Position numbers and translations under genes: made by a program | Source of the DNA: Stenocarpella maydis | Lineage: Eukaryota > Ascomycota > Sordariomycetes > Diaporthales > Diaporthaceae | Reading direction: 5' to 3' | DNA length: 64,000 bases | Assembly (NCBI GenBank): GCA_002270565.1 | Contig: NQMI01000117.1 | Coordinates: 77,817 to 141,816, forward strand | Notes under the pieces: model-generated | What the model was told of the DNA's origin: nothing | Database searches by the model: none | What the model saw: the letters and a program-made list of their open reading frames with translations, nothing else | Shown: in pieces, positions 1 through 12,462 of the stretch | How the letters are laid out: each line of letters starts with the position of its first letter | How positions within the stretch are numbered: position 1 is the stretch's first letter

Positions 1-282
1 GCTCATGTTGGGGTCCAAACCGGCATGAACACGGCCCTTGCCCGTCTAACTGCCCACGGTAAGCAGCGCACCGTATCAGCGTTAGTCCAACCACATCGGA
101 TTCACAGCCCTCGATGGTGTGGGTGCCTAGCGCGTGAACGGCAACAACGCGCTTACACCCTGTTTGGTCGCCGCCGCCAACATATAAAGTGCCTTCGGAT
201 CCCAAGCCGAAGGGCACCCCTCTGCCGGACCTCTCATCATGCGCAGCACTGTCACGCCACACGCCCTCCATCCCGTCCAAAT

Positions 283-1580
283 ATGGCCGACACCGCGCCC
301 AAGGTCCCAGAGGTAGAGCGCCACGAGGCATCCGCCGCCGTCGACGAAAAGGCGCAGATCCTCGCCGACCGGATCCGCACGAGCAGGCACCTCGTCGTCT
401 TCACGGGGGCCGGCGTCTCGACCTCGGCCGGCATCGCCGACTTCAGGGGCCCCGAGGGCGCCTGGACGCTCATGGCGCAGGGCCGCGAGCATGACCTGCG
501 CTCCATCGACACCCTGCAGGCGATCCCGACGCCGACTCACATGGCCCTTGTGCAGCTGCAGAACCGGGGGCTGCTCAAGTACCTCATCAGCCAGAACTGC
601 GACGGGCTGCACCGACGGAGCGGCATTTTGCCGGTGAGGTGGCCCACATACCAGCTCTTGGTGCCTCCACGCACGCCCAAGTTTGGCTGATGTTTTGTTC
701 TCCTCTTCTTTTTTATATGTAGGGTATTATATCTGAGCTCCACGGAAACAGCAATCGGGAGTATTGCGAGCCCTGCGGCAGAGAATACATCCGCGGTAAG
801 TCGCTTGCCCCCGCCTCGGCTGGCTCGACGCGCTGACTTTGCTCTACCCTCCCAGACTTCCATGCCGTCGCCCCCGACGAGGCCCCGGCCCATGACCATC
901 GTACAGGACGCAAGTGCGCCATCTGCGGTGGAGTCCTGCTCGACAGCATCATCAACTTCGGCGAGGACCTGCCCGAAGCAGACTTTAACCGCGCCTATGC
1001 GAACGCTAAGAAGTCAGATGTGTTCCTCGTGCTGGGGTCCTCTCTGACGGTGATGCCGGCAAACGAGATTCCAGAAATCCCGGGCCGGAAGCGCGCCCCG
1101 CTGTTGGCCATTTGCAATCTCCAAAAGACGCCGGTCGACGGTCTCGCTGACCTCCGCGTCTTCGCAAAATCCGACGACCTGATGATTCGCGTCATGGAAA
1201 AGCTTGACATCCCCATCCCGCCATTCATTCTTCAGCGTCGGCTGGTCATCACAAATGGGCAGAACCGGAGAGGAAAATTCCAAATCCATATCACCGGGGT
1301 GGATGTCGACGGAACGCCCAGTACATTTCTCCGTTCGGTCAGGTGTCGCAATAACAGGCGTGTGGCTCGCGCTGAGCCTCTCGTAATCGACTTTCGCGGT
1401 GGCTTGGAGCCAGGCACGCAAGTCGAGCTCGAGCTCGAGTTCATGGGCAACTATGGCGAGCCAAATTTGTGGCTAAGTCACGAGCACGTCGAACAGGCTG
1501 ATGGATCGGTCATCTATGACCTGAGGTATAGCCCGGCCGATGGGAAGTGGGATTTCAGCAGGGCGGACTCAATACATTGA
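283..1580 (+). CDS. Sirtuin, NAD-dependent protein deacylase (SIRT6/7-like)
   Basis: Predicted NAD+-dependent lysine deacylase, probably acting on chromatin. Three exons fit: 283-633, 723-795 and 856-1580, giving 382 residues. The NAD-binding signature GAGVSTSAGIADFRGPEG lies at residues 43-60. The catalytic His is H110 in QNCDGLHRRSG, followed by ELHGN. The structural zinc ligands are two CxxC pairs (C132/C135 in exon 2, C162/C165 in exon 3). GSSLTVMPANEIP is the second NAD-binding segment. Both introns have good GT-AG sites and restore frame exactly at the zinc-binding module. The ATG at 283 begins just before homology; the frame is open upstream to position 25, but that stretch looks non-coding. 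About 150 residues after the Rossmann core form a C-terminal extension of unknown role. The short ADFRGPEG-type core without a Sir4-like N-terminus favours the SIRT6/7 group over SIR2/HST1. Confidence 0.9.
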
Positions 1581-2451
1581 GGTTGGTTTGGCGTCGACAT
1601 CCTGAAAAACGGCGAGACAATTGATCGCATGCTTCTCGAAAGTGGTTCCTGCGGCGATGTGACGCAGATCATGCAGGAACGGCCATGACGACGGTGGGAA
1701 ACACGTGATGCTAGGGACTGCATTGTGAACCAGGGTTTCAAGTGGTAAGTTGCTCCAGGGGGAATAGCGGCCTTTGTGGCTGAAACGGCTTGAACCCTAC
1801 CTAGCTCGCCTAGGCTATAGTTATCACTGGCCGTTCAATCCTAGATGCCCATCAAAGAGACTTGAGTGTGGAAAGCGACTGAACCGCTTGCAAGGCTTTT
1901 GGCTAGTTATCGTTCAAGCTGTTATACAGGATGAAACCCTTGTAGCAGAGCGACCACCTCAGCCGACACTGGGCCGGGGTAATCGAGGATGAACGGAGTC
2001 CGCGCTATCCCCAGGCACGATCGATGAAATCTAAGTTGATTAGCAAGCCCAAGACCGGTAGTCACAAGGCTGGAAGGGTTCTTTATAGTGTACTGCGTAG
2101 TGTATGGGGCTGAGCCGATAGCACGGCGGGCCGACCCACCAAATAGGACCCGTCAGCGACGTAATGCCCCACAGAACCAGGGGTTCAGCCTCGAATGTTT
2201 GGCGGGGAGACCTGCATCGCGCGAGGGGCTTTGACTCGCGTCACAGGCTGGGGAAGCGGCGGCGTGAAGCTGTGGGAACGAGCTCTGCCTTTTGACTTTC
2301 GCTGTGCCCATCTCTTCCCCCGTGTTGCCGTGGCACCCGCAGTGAATCGTTGCGACACTTGTCCGTACCGCGTCTTCATATCTCCCCTTGCACTACCGCT
2401 GAAGCTATCTCTCTCCAGTCCTCGGCCGACCGAACCAGACCAAATCGCAAG
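1581..2451. other. Intergenic, sirtuin to metacaspase
   Basis: No supportable gene. It holds the sirtuin 3' flank and the metacaspase promoter. The last ~100 nt form a CT/CA-rich leader typical of fungal 5' UTRs. An AGTGTACTGCGTAGTGTA stretch near 2090-2105 resembles one near 10,090, probably a common intergenic motif. Confidence 0.6.
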
Positions 2452-3690
2452 ATGACTAGGAAGAAGGCACTGCTGATCGGCATCAACTACACGGGCACCG
2501 AGCACGAGCTCAATGGGTGCCACAATGACGTGCAAAACGTGCGCGATTTTCTTGTCAACGACCGTGGCTTCTCAGACGAATCCAAGGATATGGTGATTAT
2601 GATGGACACGCCAGACAACGAGGGCACGCCGTTTTGGCCGAGCGGCGAGAACATGCTGGCGGCGTTCAAGTGGCTTACGTCGTATAACCAAGACGGCGAT
2701 ATCGTGTGGCTGTCATACTCGGGACACGGAGGTATTGGGCGCCGCCAAGTTGATGGAGCAATAGGAGGCGCAAGAAGCGGGCTGACACACAGATGCTAGG
2801 CCAGGTCAAGGACACCGACGACTGCCGGCCGACGGGCTTCGACGACACCATCTGCCCTGTCGACTTCACAGAGAACGGCCAAATATCAAGCGAGATTGTG
2901 AGCAAGCACCCATCCTCGACAAGATGCGACCCGCGTACCCCTAGACCACTAACGCGACGATCCTGTACAGTTGCACCGGAGGATAGTCAGCCCCATGAAC
3001 CCGAGAGCGAGGCTGACCATATTGTTCGACTGCTGCCACTCGGGGTCAGCCTGTGAGCTGCCGTTCGTGTACCGGCCGGACGAGGACGGCAACGTCAACA
3101 TGATGGACCAGATAAAGAAGGGCATGAGGCTGGTGCACGCAGCCGGGGAGCTTATGCGAGGCGGTTTCCACCGCGATAAGATCGCGGACGCCAAGATGCT
3201 GCTCGGCGGTGCGACGGACTTTTTCAACGGGCTGCACCACGCGCGCAACCAGGCAGACGAGGAGGGGCTGGCAGCCGAGCAGTTCGAGGAGCACTGGGAC
3301 AAGGAGGGCAAGGACGTGTGGATGTTCTCGGGGTGCCGTGACGACCAGACTTCTGCGGATGCCACCATCTCGGGCGCAGCAACGGGTGCCATGTCGTGGG
3401 CCTTCATCGGGACGATGAGGGAGGAGCCAAACCTGTCCTACCGAGAGGTGTGTTGAATCCCGAGGCTGAGACTAAGCATCAGTGAGGACATATGCACGAA
3501 TTGGAGACTGACAATGAAAATCGGGCAGATACTGCAGGCCACTCGCGGGAAGCTGATGGAAAACTATGTGCAGATCCCGCAGCTGAGTTGTGGCGGGCGA
3601 TACGACCTGGACGAGCCTCTCAGGGTGAGTTCGCCGATGGCAGAATTTTGGTGCTGAGCCGCTTGAGATACTGACAGCCAACAGTTGTGA
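2452..3690 (+). CDS. Metacaspase-like caspase-fold cysteine protease
   Basis: Caspase-fold (clan CD) protease; fungal metacaspases cleave after Arg/Lys and act in stress, proteostasis and programmed cell death. Best model: exons 2452-2731, 2800-2897, 2971-3449, 3507-3624 and a final 6-nt exon 3685-3690 (Leu-stop), giving 326 residues. The catalytic His is H92 in SYSGHGG, split by intron 1. The catalytic Cys is C148 in FDCCHSGS. The core starts at once (KKALLIGINY), so the proline/glutamine-rich prodomain of type I metacaspases is absent or not recognised. The C-terminal PQLSCGG...DLDEPL stretch matches the end of the caspase domain in the family. The least certain junction is intron 3: donor 3450 with acceptor 3506 keeps frame, while the stronger-looking donor at 3448 does not. 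The tiny last exon is inferred from frame and family ending. Confidence 0.88.
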
Positions 3691-4269
3691 TTCGAATGGG
3701 TATGGTTCGCGGTTCGCAAGTCAAACGAGGGATATGCATCGTCGAGGCAGGCAGAACGAGGGTTGGTCGCATTTGCACGGAGCTGGGTGGCTTGTTGTTT
3801 TGTTTGCAAGCGAGATTGCGGTAGCATCTTGACATCGAGGCATTGGCGTCAGATGGAATCTGAAATAGCTTGTGAATTGACCGATGAACCAAAGCAAATA
3901 AATGCCTTGTGAGGTTCGATTGAATACTGGGCAGGTTGTGAGGAGGAGAAGAGGGAGGCAGTGGAGGAGGTGAGAAGGAGGTGACACTACTGCGCCATTC
4001 TTGGCCGTGTGAGAGGACAGTGTGCGCGCCAAGCCCAGACGGCCCAAGCTCCCTGCCCATCAAGGTTCTGCCGTAGCTTCACTCGAAGCGGGTCAGAGAT
4101 CAGGCTCAACTCCAACAGCGCAACATCGACAGGTCAATCTTATTCTCGACCTCGTTCCCGACCACGACCTCAGCCTACAGTGTTCCTCGATCAGACTCGG
4201 CGCAACCTGCCTCTCTTTATCGCACAGCAGCTTATCCCCATTCTGATTGCCCTCGAGGCGGACACGAGA
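3691..4269. other. Intergenic, metacaspase to MED22
   Basis: No gene seen. It contains the metacaspase 3' flank and the promoter and leader of the MED22 gene. Open frames here overlap one another and lack coding character. Confidence 0.6.
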
Positions 4270-5035
4270 ATGGTGGAGCGCAGCCAGCCAACCGCCTCGC
4301 CCAGTCTTCTGGGTAAGTTACCGCATATATCGTCGCCAATCCAATCCCACGTCAACCGTTCGCGCCTACATGATATTGTCCTCGGGCCCATTCGCCTTGA
4401 TGCGCTTCTCAGATCAGGCCATGGCACCACCCCACCAAGCCACACGCGTCTGGCAAGAGGGTGTTCAACCAGAGAACGACACATGGCCTTTGAACTGTTT
4501 TCAGATGCTGACCAGCTACTTTCAAAGACCAGGAGGGCAAGATAATCGCCGAGATTCTTACCAGCTATCGCGATCTCGTCAATTTTGCCACGGAGCCCAT
4601 CACCAACAAGGCCTCCACTGGCCAGGCCGCGTACAACAGCATGGCCATGGACATCGAGACCCAGACCCTCGTATGTCACCTCCTATCCCGTGCCCAGAAA
4701 ATCTGTGGCTGAAATTTTCATAGATAAAATCAGTCGAAAACCTCCTCGGTCTGACCCGCCGCATCCGCGAGCTCTGGATCGTCGGGCCCCTGCGCAAACC
4801 CGGTGAGGGCGACCGCACCGAGGAGACGATCGCGTCCGAGGTCGAGAAGGTCGTCACCATCCTCAACCAGCTGCGTGCAAACAAGCGACAACAGCTGGTC
4901 AGCGAGGGAGGCGGCTACGGCCAGTTCGAGGTCAGAAACTTGGCGCCACCCCCGCAGCCAAACCCACCTGTTGCTCCAGCCGCCGCGGCCCCTCCTCCGA
5001 ACCAGGCGGTCCCTCAGAGGGGCGAAGCGGCTTAG
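4270..5035 (+). CDS. med22: Mediator complex subunit 22 (Srb6)
   Basis: Head-module subunit of the RNA polymerase II Mediator complex, nuclear. Three exons are inferred: 4270-4312, 4528-4670 and 4724-5035, together 165 residues with frame kept at both junctions. Exon 1 encodes only a short leader ending SPSLL. Exon 2 carries the diagnostic helix: ILTSYRDLVNFATEPI followed by ASTGQAA and the MDIETQTL stretch. Exon 3 continues with ENLLGLTRRIRELWIVGPL, the second conserved helix of the Med22 family. The tail is Pro/Ala-rich. The exons are short and split over frames, so the gene is easily missed. The first intron (215 nt) is long for this window and the exon 1 start rests on frame and a typical Med22 N-terminus, so the extreme N-terminus is the weakest part. 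Confidence 0.85.
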
Positions 5036-8000
5036 AATGCCGGTCGACGGTTTGACGGCCACGTCGCGGATATTCCGGTGCAGCTGGGCGAAGCGTGGTA
5101 CACAGCCCCGGAGGAAGAGCCCACTGGCTAGGTTTCCCATCAGACGCGTGCTCTAACACGCAAGAGCCCAAGAGAGAGCCATGGTGGAACTACTATCCGC
5201 GGTGATGTTGAGATTGCGATGGGCATAAATGGTATCCCAGTCGAGCCCCAATTCGACGAAGACAACGTCCACGCTGCTCACGCAGGAGACGAGATTGAAC
5301 GCACACAAAAGTATGAATGTCGGCCGGCCGTGCGTTGGCATCTTCACAATAGCAAGGGAAGCCAATCACCGGCACAGCGACTCGGCGCCAACGCCACCCA
5401 CTGATATCACGACTTGGAAAATCATTCAAAGTTACCATCCCAGGCTCCGGCCGAAAGTCTGTAGGGCACAGTCTTGCGAGTAGCTTGAAATCACCGACGT
5501 TTTTAGTCTTCCTACGTGGGTTACCCAACTCTCAATCGAACAATCCAGCCCAGGATGCGCCTGCCGGCGAGCGAATTGATAGTCCACGACGGGTCCCCTC
5601 AGCAGCAGATGAGTCGAGCGAACCCCGTTCATCCCGGACAACACCTTGCTTCTGCGCCTGCTAGGCTGCACCAAGGTCAACTGCAACCCCGTCGCTCGCG
5701 AGCGCCAGCATCAGCCAGAAAGACGGCAATCCAGGCCATGAGAGCGCGCAAGAGCTTCCACAGCCAACAGACTGGAAGGTCTTGGGGAAAGTAGATCCGA
5801 AAGTCACTGCTATGCTGCCAATGTCAGCGAAACGCCTTGTCAGCGGTCATCTCACCGTGGCTCCTAGGCCCACGGGTACAGGGGATCATGCAACACGGAA
5901 GCCGTTGTTGGGGTGTATATTCAGGTACCCAGGTCTATTTCTATGTCGACCAGCACGGCTGGCAGAGACTATGGGAGCATTATTTGGACATGAAATTGAC
6001 CTGCAGTTCCTTACTATCGGTCGCAAGGGGATGTGTGAATATACGGGTCGGCTTGGTCTCTGGTCCAGGAGACTCTTGTTCGTATGAAGCTTTGCGTGCT
6101 GGGTGAGGGAGTAGGCCAGTATTAATACGAAGCTGCCAGTCTTGCGCTGAAAACTGAGGCTGCTGGCGTTTTGGTGTCCGAGGTTTGCAAATTGAATATG
6201 TTTAGGAAACCAGAGCCACCACGACACAGGGTTTGTAAAGTCAACCACAGCCATTGTGAACCTCACGAGAGTGCCTCAACGCATGTGCACCGAAGGGTGG
6301 GGTTGTTAAGCAGGCAAGAAACGCAACAAGGGAGTACCGTCCAAACAGGCACCTTTGTTGGATGGGTCACGTATTGCAATACGAGTGGGGTGTTGTTGTT
6401 ATAATTCTCTCTATTTCTCAAGTAGTGGGTACAGTGGGCGTAGCCCACCAGCCATCTCGGGTCTATATAGTGGGTGATAGTTGCTTAGTAAGCAACTACA
6501 CCCTCTGGCTACAGTATGGTGGCTGTAGCGATAGCCCACCAATGTGCTGTTGCACACTACTATTGCTACAACCTTTGCAAATGCATCCGGCCACGGGAGT
6601 CGGCCAGCGCTGACCGAATCTCATGTGCGCTTTGAGCCTCGCCGCTGCTACCCACGACAGTCGCAACCTCGTCCTCCGCAGTGCCAGCCAGCTCTGGCAG
6701 TCAGGGACTTCCTAGCGTCTCACTACCCACCTAGTTAGATATGTATCTATTCCGTCCTCGCCCTTTGCGTCTCACCAAAAGCCATGAACCTTATCACCGC
6801 CGTGGCGGACCAAGAAGGACGAGTGGGAAGCTAAAGACCGTCTTGCTTGAAGGCAACCAAATCTGAGAATAGAATCTCAAAATCGGAACGAGATCCATCC
6901 AGTTATGCCGGAAGTGTGTCGGCAAACATTAAAGGCCGCGCCAATATGGTCCATTCCCAATCAGCTTTGTTGCGAGGAAGGCTGATCTTCATCAACCTAC
7001 TGGTGATTGCGTCTTGAGCAACATATCCACCTGGTACACACAGATACAGCATGTTTGATATCCGAGATGGCTCGGATGGGACGCAGAAGCCTCGACGACG
7101 CTCTGGCTGGCTAACCGCTTCCGTACCTAGGTACATAATATTGACAATCAGAGTACCGTCTGTTTGAAGATACAACCACGGGTCCAGACACCGACCAAGC
7201 GCATTGTAGTTAGGCTCTTCCGGACCTCAGGCCAACAGCGGAAAGCCATCTACTTGCGTCTCTCAATGAGATGCCGGATATCAATTAATGCATGCTCAGG
7301 TAGTCGTGGGGTATTCGTCACAGACAACATTGGATAGCTAACCTTGGCCCGGCTGGGCATGTCCAATGTCACGTTTTCCCTTTCTCTCTCCCCTCTCTTT
7401 AAATACAAAATATAGGGTTTGCACATTTTATTCAATTAATACCCGGGCAAGGCGGAGTTGTCATACATAGCAATGCAGATGTTTGGCGGAGGTCGCACAC
7501 TTTGTTGTACACATGTATACATTACTCTTTTTTTTTTTTCTTTACACCATCACTTTTTAAATGGTTCAAGCGGCTGGCTGTCGATCTGTCGATGTAACGC
7601 CCGTGCGTCGCCCAGCAGGACAAGGACAGCACTTGAGCAGCCAAGCATGTGACGGCTTGCTTGGGCCGGCCCAAGCTTTGGGCAAGCAAGCAAGCGGGCT
7701 GGGCGGCTGGGCGGCTGGGCGCGCGAGCGTGCGCACGACAGCCAAGATTTGGAGGGACTCGACACGTCTCTGTCTGATGGTTTACGCGTGCTGTCGTCGT
7801 CGCGGCTGTTCAAACCCGCTGAGCGTTACGGTCACAGATAGAAGACCATGATACATAGATAAAATGGCAGGGTAACAGTGGTATGGGGAAAACATGCGCT
7901 CTGCACACGATGGCGCCCGGCTGGTTATTAAGGTTGGCGCGTCGGGATTGGATGGTGTGCTTTTCAACGGGTGGGCGGGGTTAATTATTAGTAAAACGGC

Positions 8001-10378
8001 GAACGACTTGGAGGGGACGAGATGAGAGCGGGGGCTATTACCAAACAGCTTCCTCATGCGGGCCTTGGCCGTCGGTCGGAGGCGTGTCTTGGCTCCCGAG
8101 GTAAGTATTGGTGGGGCTATTTCGAGGAAGACTGCAGGCAGCAGCGATGGCTCATGATGGGAAGAGTGTCTGTGACATGAGGTGAGGTATGAGGTCGGAA
8201 TATGGAAGGATGCTAGTTATTTACTGAGCAGTGCACAGGTTTGTGTGCACACGTCGAGGCAGGCACCGCCTCACCCGGGCACCTTGGCTCGCCCTCCACC
8301 AAAATACAATCTATCAATCAATCAATCATTGATCATCCATCGCCAACAAACACGTCAACCAGCAACCAACCGACCGGCCAAACCAGCCAATCGTCATCCA
8401 ACCATTCAGCGCATCCTGCACCGCCGTTCATCAATCCGACGACGGCTACCGAAAAGAGACAGACCATCTGCAATCTGCACATGTGGAAGGCCTGCACCCA
8501 ATCACCACATCGGATTTGCATTTCCCTCGACAATCCTCGTGAGGCACACCTGTCAGCCAGGCCAACTACCCGATCCCTCGGCTTGCCCAAATCCAGAAGG
8601 TGCCTGGCGTCCTCGAAACCATTTTTACGAGCTCGAGGAAATCCTTCACCCTGCCAGGCCCTGCCAGCCTGCCCTGCCGGATGGCTCTAGAATCCTTCTA
8701 GAACGCCAGCCCCCCCCCCCCGGTCTCCCGCGTGATAAGGGAAGCTTTTAATACGACGCCACCATGCGGTGCCGTCGAGGACGCCCACCCCACACGGCAG
8801 CAATGGGCGGCTTAGTAGTAGAAAACGGGTTGCGAGGGTTGTCGGGTCTGCATTCGATGCTGGAGTACTACATGCTGCTGGCAGCAGTCGCGTGCTTTTG
8901 GCACGGCTTTCCGGGCGGACATGGTGGCATGTGTGGACGAGGTATGTCTCACTAAGTAGAGTACACATGGGCTGATCGACAGTAGACAGACAGACACTCA
9001 GCCAGCCAGTCAGTCAAGTCTACCGCAAACAGTCCTTTGTCTCGGCCGACGGGCAACCCTCGCTCACCTCACCTCACCTCGCACCATATCGCACCATATC
9101 GCCAGCCACCCCAGCAAGTGGACAATGAGCCGTGGAGTCGAGCGTGTTCCCACCCAGCCCACCATTCATATGTCCATCAGTCAATGAATGCTGTCGGATA
9201 TAAGCATACTGATAAAGATGAGTCGTTTCTGTTTGACGCTCGACAAAATTCTGCATGCGGCCACTGAGCACGCAACTCTTATCAGTGGGGAGGCGACCTG
9301 CCAATTGAGGCACCACTGCCAAGCCGCCAGGCCGTATTCGACCGAGCTGGAGGCAATCCAAGCATTTCTCAAGGCAGAGGGGGGAACAAAACAGCGCCAA
9401 AAGGCTTGGAACCCGAGCCCAGCCAGATTGTCCTGGTCTTGTGCCCTGCTGGTAGCCCCTTTCCCTTGCCCTGGCCCTGGGTCAGTCTCGTCAGCTCCTC
9501 CCCAGTCGGTGGCTTCCACCACCGTGGTCCGCGGATGGTTGCATGGGATTCAGCTTACTTTTGCCTCCCTCTAGTCTCTATCTGCCCTTGTGCTCCTGCT
9601 GCCCTTTTGTCTCTCCGTCTCGTCCGCCGGGGACCCCGTCCGGCTATCTGAGCTCTGGCTTGGCCCGACTATGATCACCGCCCGAGGTGCAGCCGAATCG
9701 CTTATATGTACACAATAAATTGATATGGTACCCCAGTCAGATGCTCTCGTAGAAGGTGCAGCTGATCGCAGCATCATCATACGATCAAGAGTTTCTGGGA
9801 TTTGGTGAAGAGGCTTGTAGGCTTGAGTACCTAGTGTACTCGAGGTACTCGGTAGAGTTATGAAGTTGGCCTCCCGGGCTCGTCAATTTAACGTTGCAGT
9901 AGTTAGCGTGCTCAAGCAGTCGAGCTGCCCCAGACGAGCGCATCAACGAATCAGCATACATCGGCTGCCATCGCCCGACCCTTGAGCCTCCCCATCCACA
10001 GTGTCAGGGGCCCCTGCTCTTCACCCACCCCAGGTTGATTGTCAAGGTGGCCAGGGTGGGACCTTGCGGAGGCGGAACTAGTGTAGTGTACTATGTAGTG
10101 TACTGCGTCCTTCGGCTAACAATCGATTGTCCTTCTGCCCAAGGTTTCCAACACCGCGCCTAGTTCGTTTCTGGTTGCAATCCAGATAGACGTGTTAGAT
10201 GGCATGGCCCATCGGAGCACGCACGCGCGACATGAGCCCTGCAGCCTTTTCCCCGATGCCACTCAGATAAAGTCCCTGCCATGTCCCGGGCCTGTGTCTC
10301 TCGCACGTCTTGGTTCCCTTCCCTCACTTCACCCACACCTCTCCCTCCCTCCCAGTTTCCCACCCAACACGCTCCGCC
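5036..10378. other. 5.3-kb stretch without a supportable gene
   Basis: No reading frame here shows a recognisable family or convincing coding character; many short GC-driven ORFs overlap on both strands. Contents: the MED22 3' flank, a palindrome-rich patch at 6.43-6.54 kb, a T-run near 7530, a GGGCGGCTGGGC-like low-complexity stretch near 7700, a CA-rich leader-like tract at 8.28-8.47 kb (with an ATCA microsatellite), a C-run near 8710, and the PTR2 promoter with a pyrimidine-rich leader ending at 10,378. It may hold non-coding transcripts or a decayed gene. Confidence 0.5.
6435..6541. repeat. Cluster of three short hairpins
   Basis: Within about 110 bases lie GTGGGC-GTA-GCCCAC (6435-6449, perfect arms), GTTGCTTA-G-TAAGCAAC (6480-6496, perfect arms) and an imperfect GGTGGCT...AGCCCACC arm pair near 6519-6541. 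TAGCCCACCA recurs in two of them. This could be part of an old LTR or MITE, but no target-site duplication was found. Confidence 0.4.
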
Positions 10379-12462
10379 ATGTCGCAGACCGTGAACCTGG
10401 ACAGAGCTGAGATCGCACAGGCCGAGGCGGCCGTGCATGGCCTCGAGCCCGGCCCGCCTCTGGGCACGGTCGAGGAGCGCAAGGCCGGCAAGGGCAGCAT
10501 GGACGTCACCAATGTCGCTCCTGGCAGCTCCCTCGGCGACCTGCCAGACTCCGAGGACGCCAGCTACCCGAAGCCCACCGAGGAGGAGCTGCAGACGCTC
10601 CGCAGGGTGTCGGGCCACATCAACTGGGCCGCCTACTCGGTTGCCATCTGCGAGTTTGGAGAGCGCTTCTCCTACTACGGCTCGAGCATCCTCTACACCA
10701 ACTTTGTCGTCCACGGTCTGCCTCCGGGGTCCAACACCGGTGCCGGCTACGGCAGGGGAGGCCAGTCGGGCGCCCTGGGGCTCGGCTCCAAGGCCGGCCA
10801 GGGCATCTCCCTCACAAACCAGTTCTTTGCCTACCTGGTCCCTCTGTTCGGGTGAGTCTTGCCCCCCCCCCCCCCCNNNNNNNCCCCCCCCGCCTGCGTC
10901 TTCCCATGTCTCGCGGCGGCCCCAGGTGCCAGGTGAGGGGAAATGCGACTAACTTGCGACAGTGGCTGGCTCGCCGACGCCAAACTGGGCCGATACAAGG
11001 TCCTCCACATCGCTATCTGCGTCTCTATGATTGCTCACGTTATCCTGGTTGCAGCCTCAGCCCCCTCGGTCATCACCCACCCAAACAACTCGCTTGCCGC
11101 CTTCGTCATCGGCATGCTTGTGCTCTGCATCGGCACTGGCCTCTTCAAGGCAAATGTCGCGCCGCTGCTGGCCGAGCAGAACCACGACCGCCGCATGTAC
11201 GTCGACACTCTCAAGTCGGGCGAGCGAGTCATTGTCGATCCCGCCGTGACCAACACCCGCATCTTCCTCTACTACTACATGGCCATCAACCTCGGCTCGC
11301 TGTCGGGCCAGATCGGCATGGTCTACGTCGAGCTGTACGTCGGCTTCTGGCTCGCCTTCCTGCTGCCCACCGTCATCTTCGCCGTGTGCCCCATCATCCT
11401 GGCCCTCATGAAGAAGAACTACACCCTGAGCCCCCCGACCGGCTCCGTCCTGGCCAAGTTCTTCAGCATGTTCGGCATGGCCATGAGGGGAAACTGGCTC
11501 AAGATATTCAACCCGGCCGCCTTCAGGCGCAGCTTCACCTGGGACACGGTCCGCCCGTCCAACGTCCCTGTCGAGCAGCGGCCGTCGTGGATGACGTACG
11601 ACGACGAGTGGGTCGACGAGGTCCGACGTGGTCTCAAGGCCTGCAAGGTCTTCCTGTTCCTGCCAATCTTCTTCCTGGCCTACAACCAGATGACCAACAA
11701 CCTCACCACGTAAGTTCTGTCCCCGGGTGCCCATCCATGGGGTGTCAACTGTGAACGGCGAGCTGACGGCCGGACAGGCAAGCCTCGACCATGGAGCTGC
11801 ACGGCGCGCCGAACGACCTCATCCAGAACCTCAACCCCATCTCGATCGTCATCATGATCCCCATCCTGGACCGCTTCGTGTACCCGGGCCTCCGCAAGAT
11901 CGGCATCAACTTCACCCCGCTGAAGCGCATGGCCTTTGGCTTCGCCTTCTCGGCCATGTCCATGGTGGCCGCCGCCGTCATGCAGTACTACATCTACAAG
12001 ATGTCCCCCTGCGGCGAGTACACCACGGACCAGGAGTGCACCGCCCCCATCAACGTGTGGGCGCAGTGCCTGCCCTACGTGCTGGTGGGGCTCTCCGAGA
12101 TCTTCACCAACACCACGTCGTACGAGTACGCCTTCTCCAAGGCGCCCGACAACATGAAGTCGGTGGTCATGAGCGTCAACCTCTTCATGTCGGCCATCTC
12201 GTCGGCGCTGGGCCAGGCCTGGACCCCGCTCGCGGGTGACCCCCACTGGGTGTGGAACTACGGCTCCGTGGCCATCATCGCCGCCGCGGGCGGCGTGGGC
12301 TTCTGGCTGTGCTTCAAGGACCTCGACAAGGAGGAGGACAAGTGGAACAACCTCAAGAAGTCCGAGTACAGGGGCGCGCAGCAGCCCAACGCGGGCCACA
12401 CGGCGGCCGACAAGTCGCTGGAGGCGGAGCCGGTCAGCGAGGTCCCCAGCGAGAAGATCTAG
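10379..12462 (+). CDS. ptr2: PTR2-type proton-coupled di/tripeptide transporter
   Basis: Plasma-membrane POT/PTR2 family (MFS) importer of di- and tripeptides driven by protons. Three exons: 10379-10851, 10963-11709 and 11778-12462, giving 634 residues with ~12 membrane segments. The family signature CEFGERFSYYGS is in exon 1. GGWLADAKLGRYK spans junction 1, and FLYYYMAINLGSLSG lies in TM5. A large cytoplasmic loop follows, then AYNQMTNNLT before junction 2. Late segments include NVWAQCLPYVLVGLSEI and EYAFSKAPDNMKSVVMS. Both introns keep frame. The N-terminal ~85 residues are hydrophilic and acidic, usual for fungal PTR2. Intron 1 contains a poly-C run broken by 7 Ns; coding sequence is unaffected. 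The start is supported by a CT-rich leader and the MSQ N-terminus. Confidence 0.95.
10877..10883. other. Assembly gap (7 N) in a poly-C run
   Basis: Seven undetermined bases are flanked by C-runs of 15 or more and 7 within intron 1 of the PTR2 gene. This is a typical failure to resolve a homopolymer; the true length is unknown. Confidence 0.95.

Noticed and set aside
5153..5365. Minus-strand frame with a VELGLDWDTI stretch, faintly like the start of a glutathione S-transferase
   Set aside because: No other GST motif, no splice partner and no length; probably chance.
6390..6575. TGTTGTTATAA...GCTACA as a possible solo LTR
   Set aside because: TG...CA ends can be drawn, but no 5-bp target duplication and no second copy in the window; reported only as a hairpin patch.
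8182..8751. 190-codon plus-strand frame in the gene-poor tract
   Set aside because: Pro/Arg/Thr-rich low complexity starting in a CA-rich leader-like tract; overlaps another equal-length frame.
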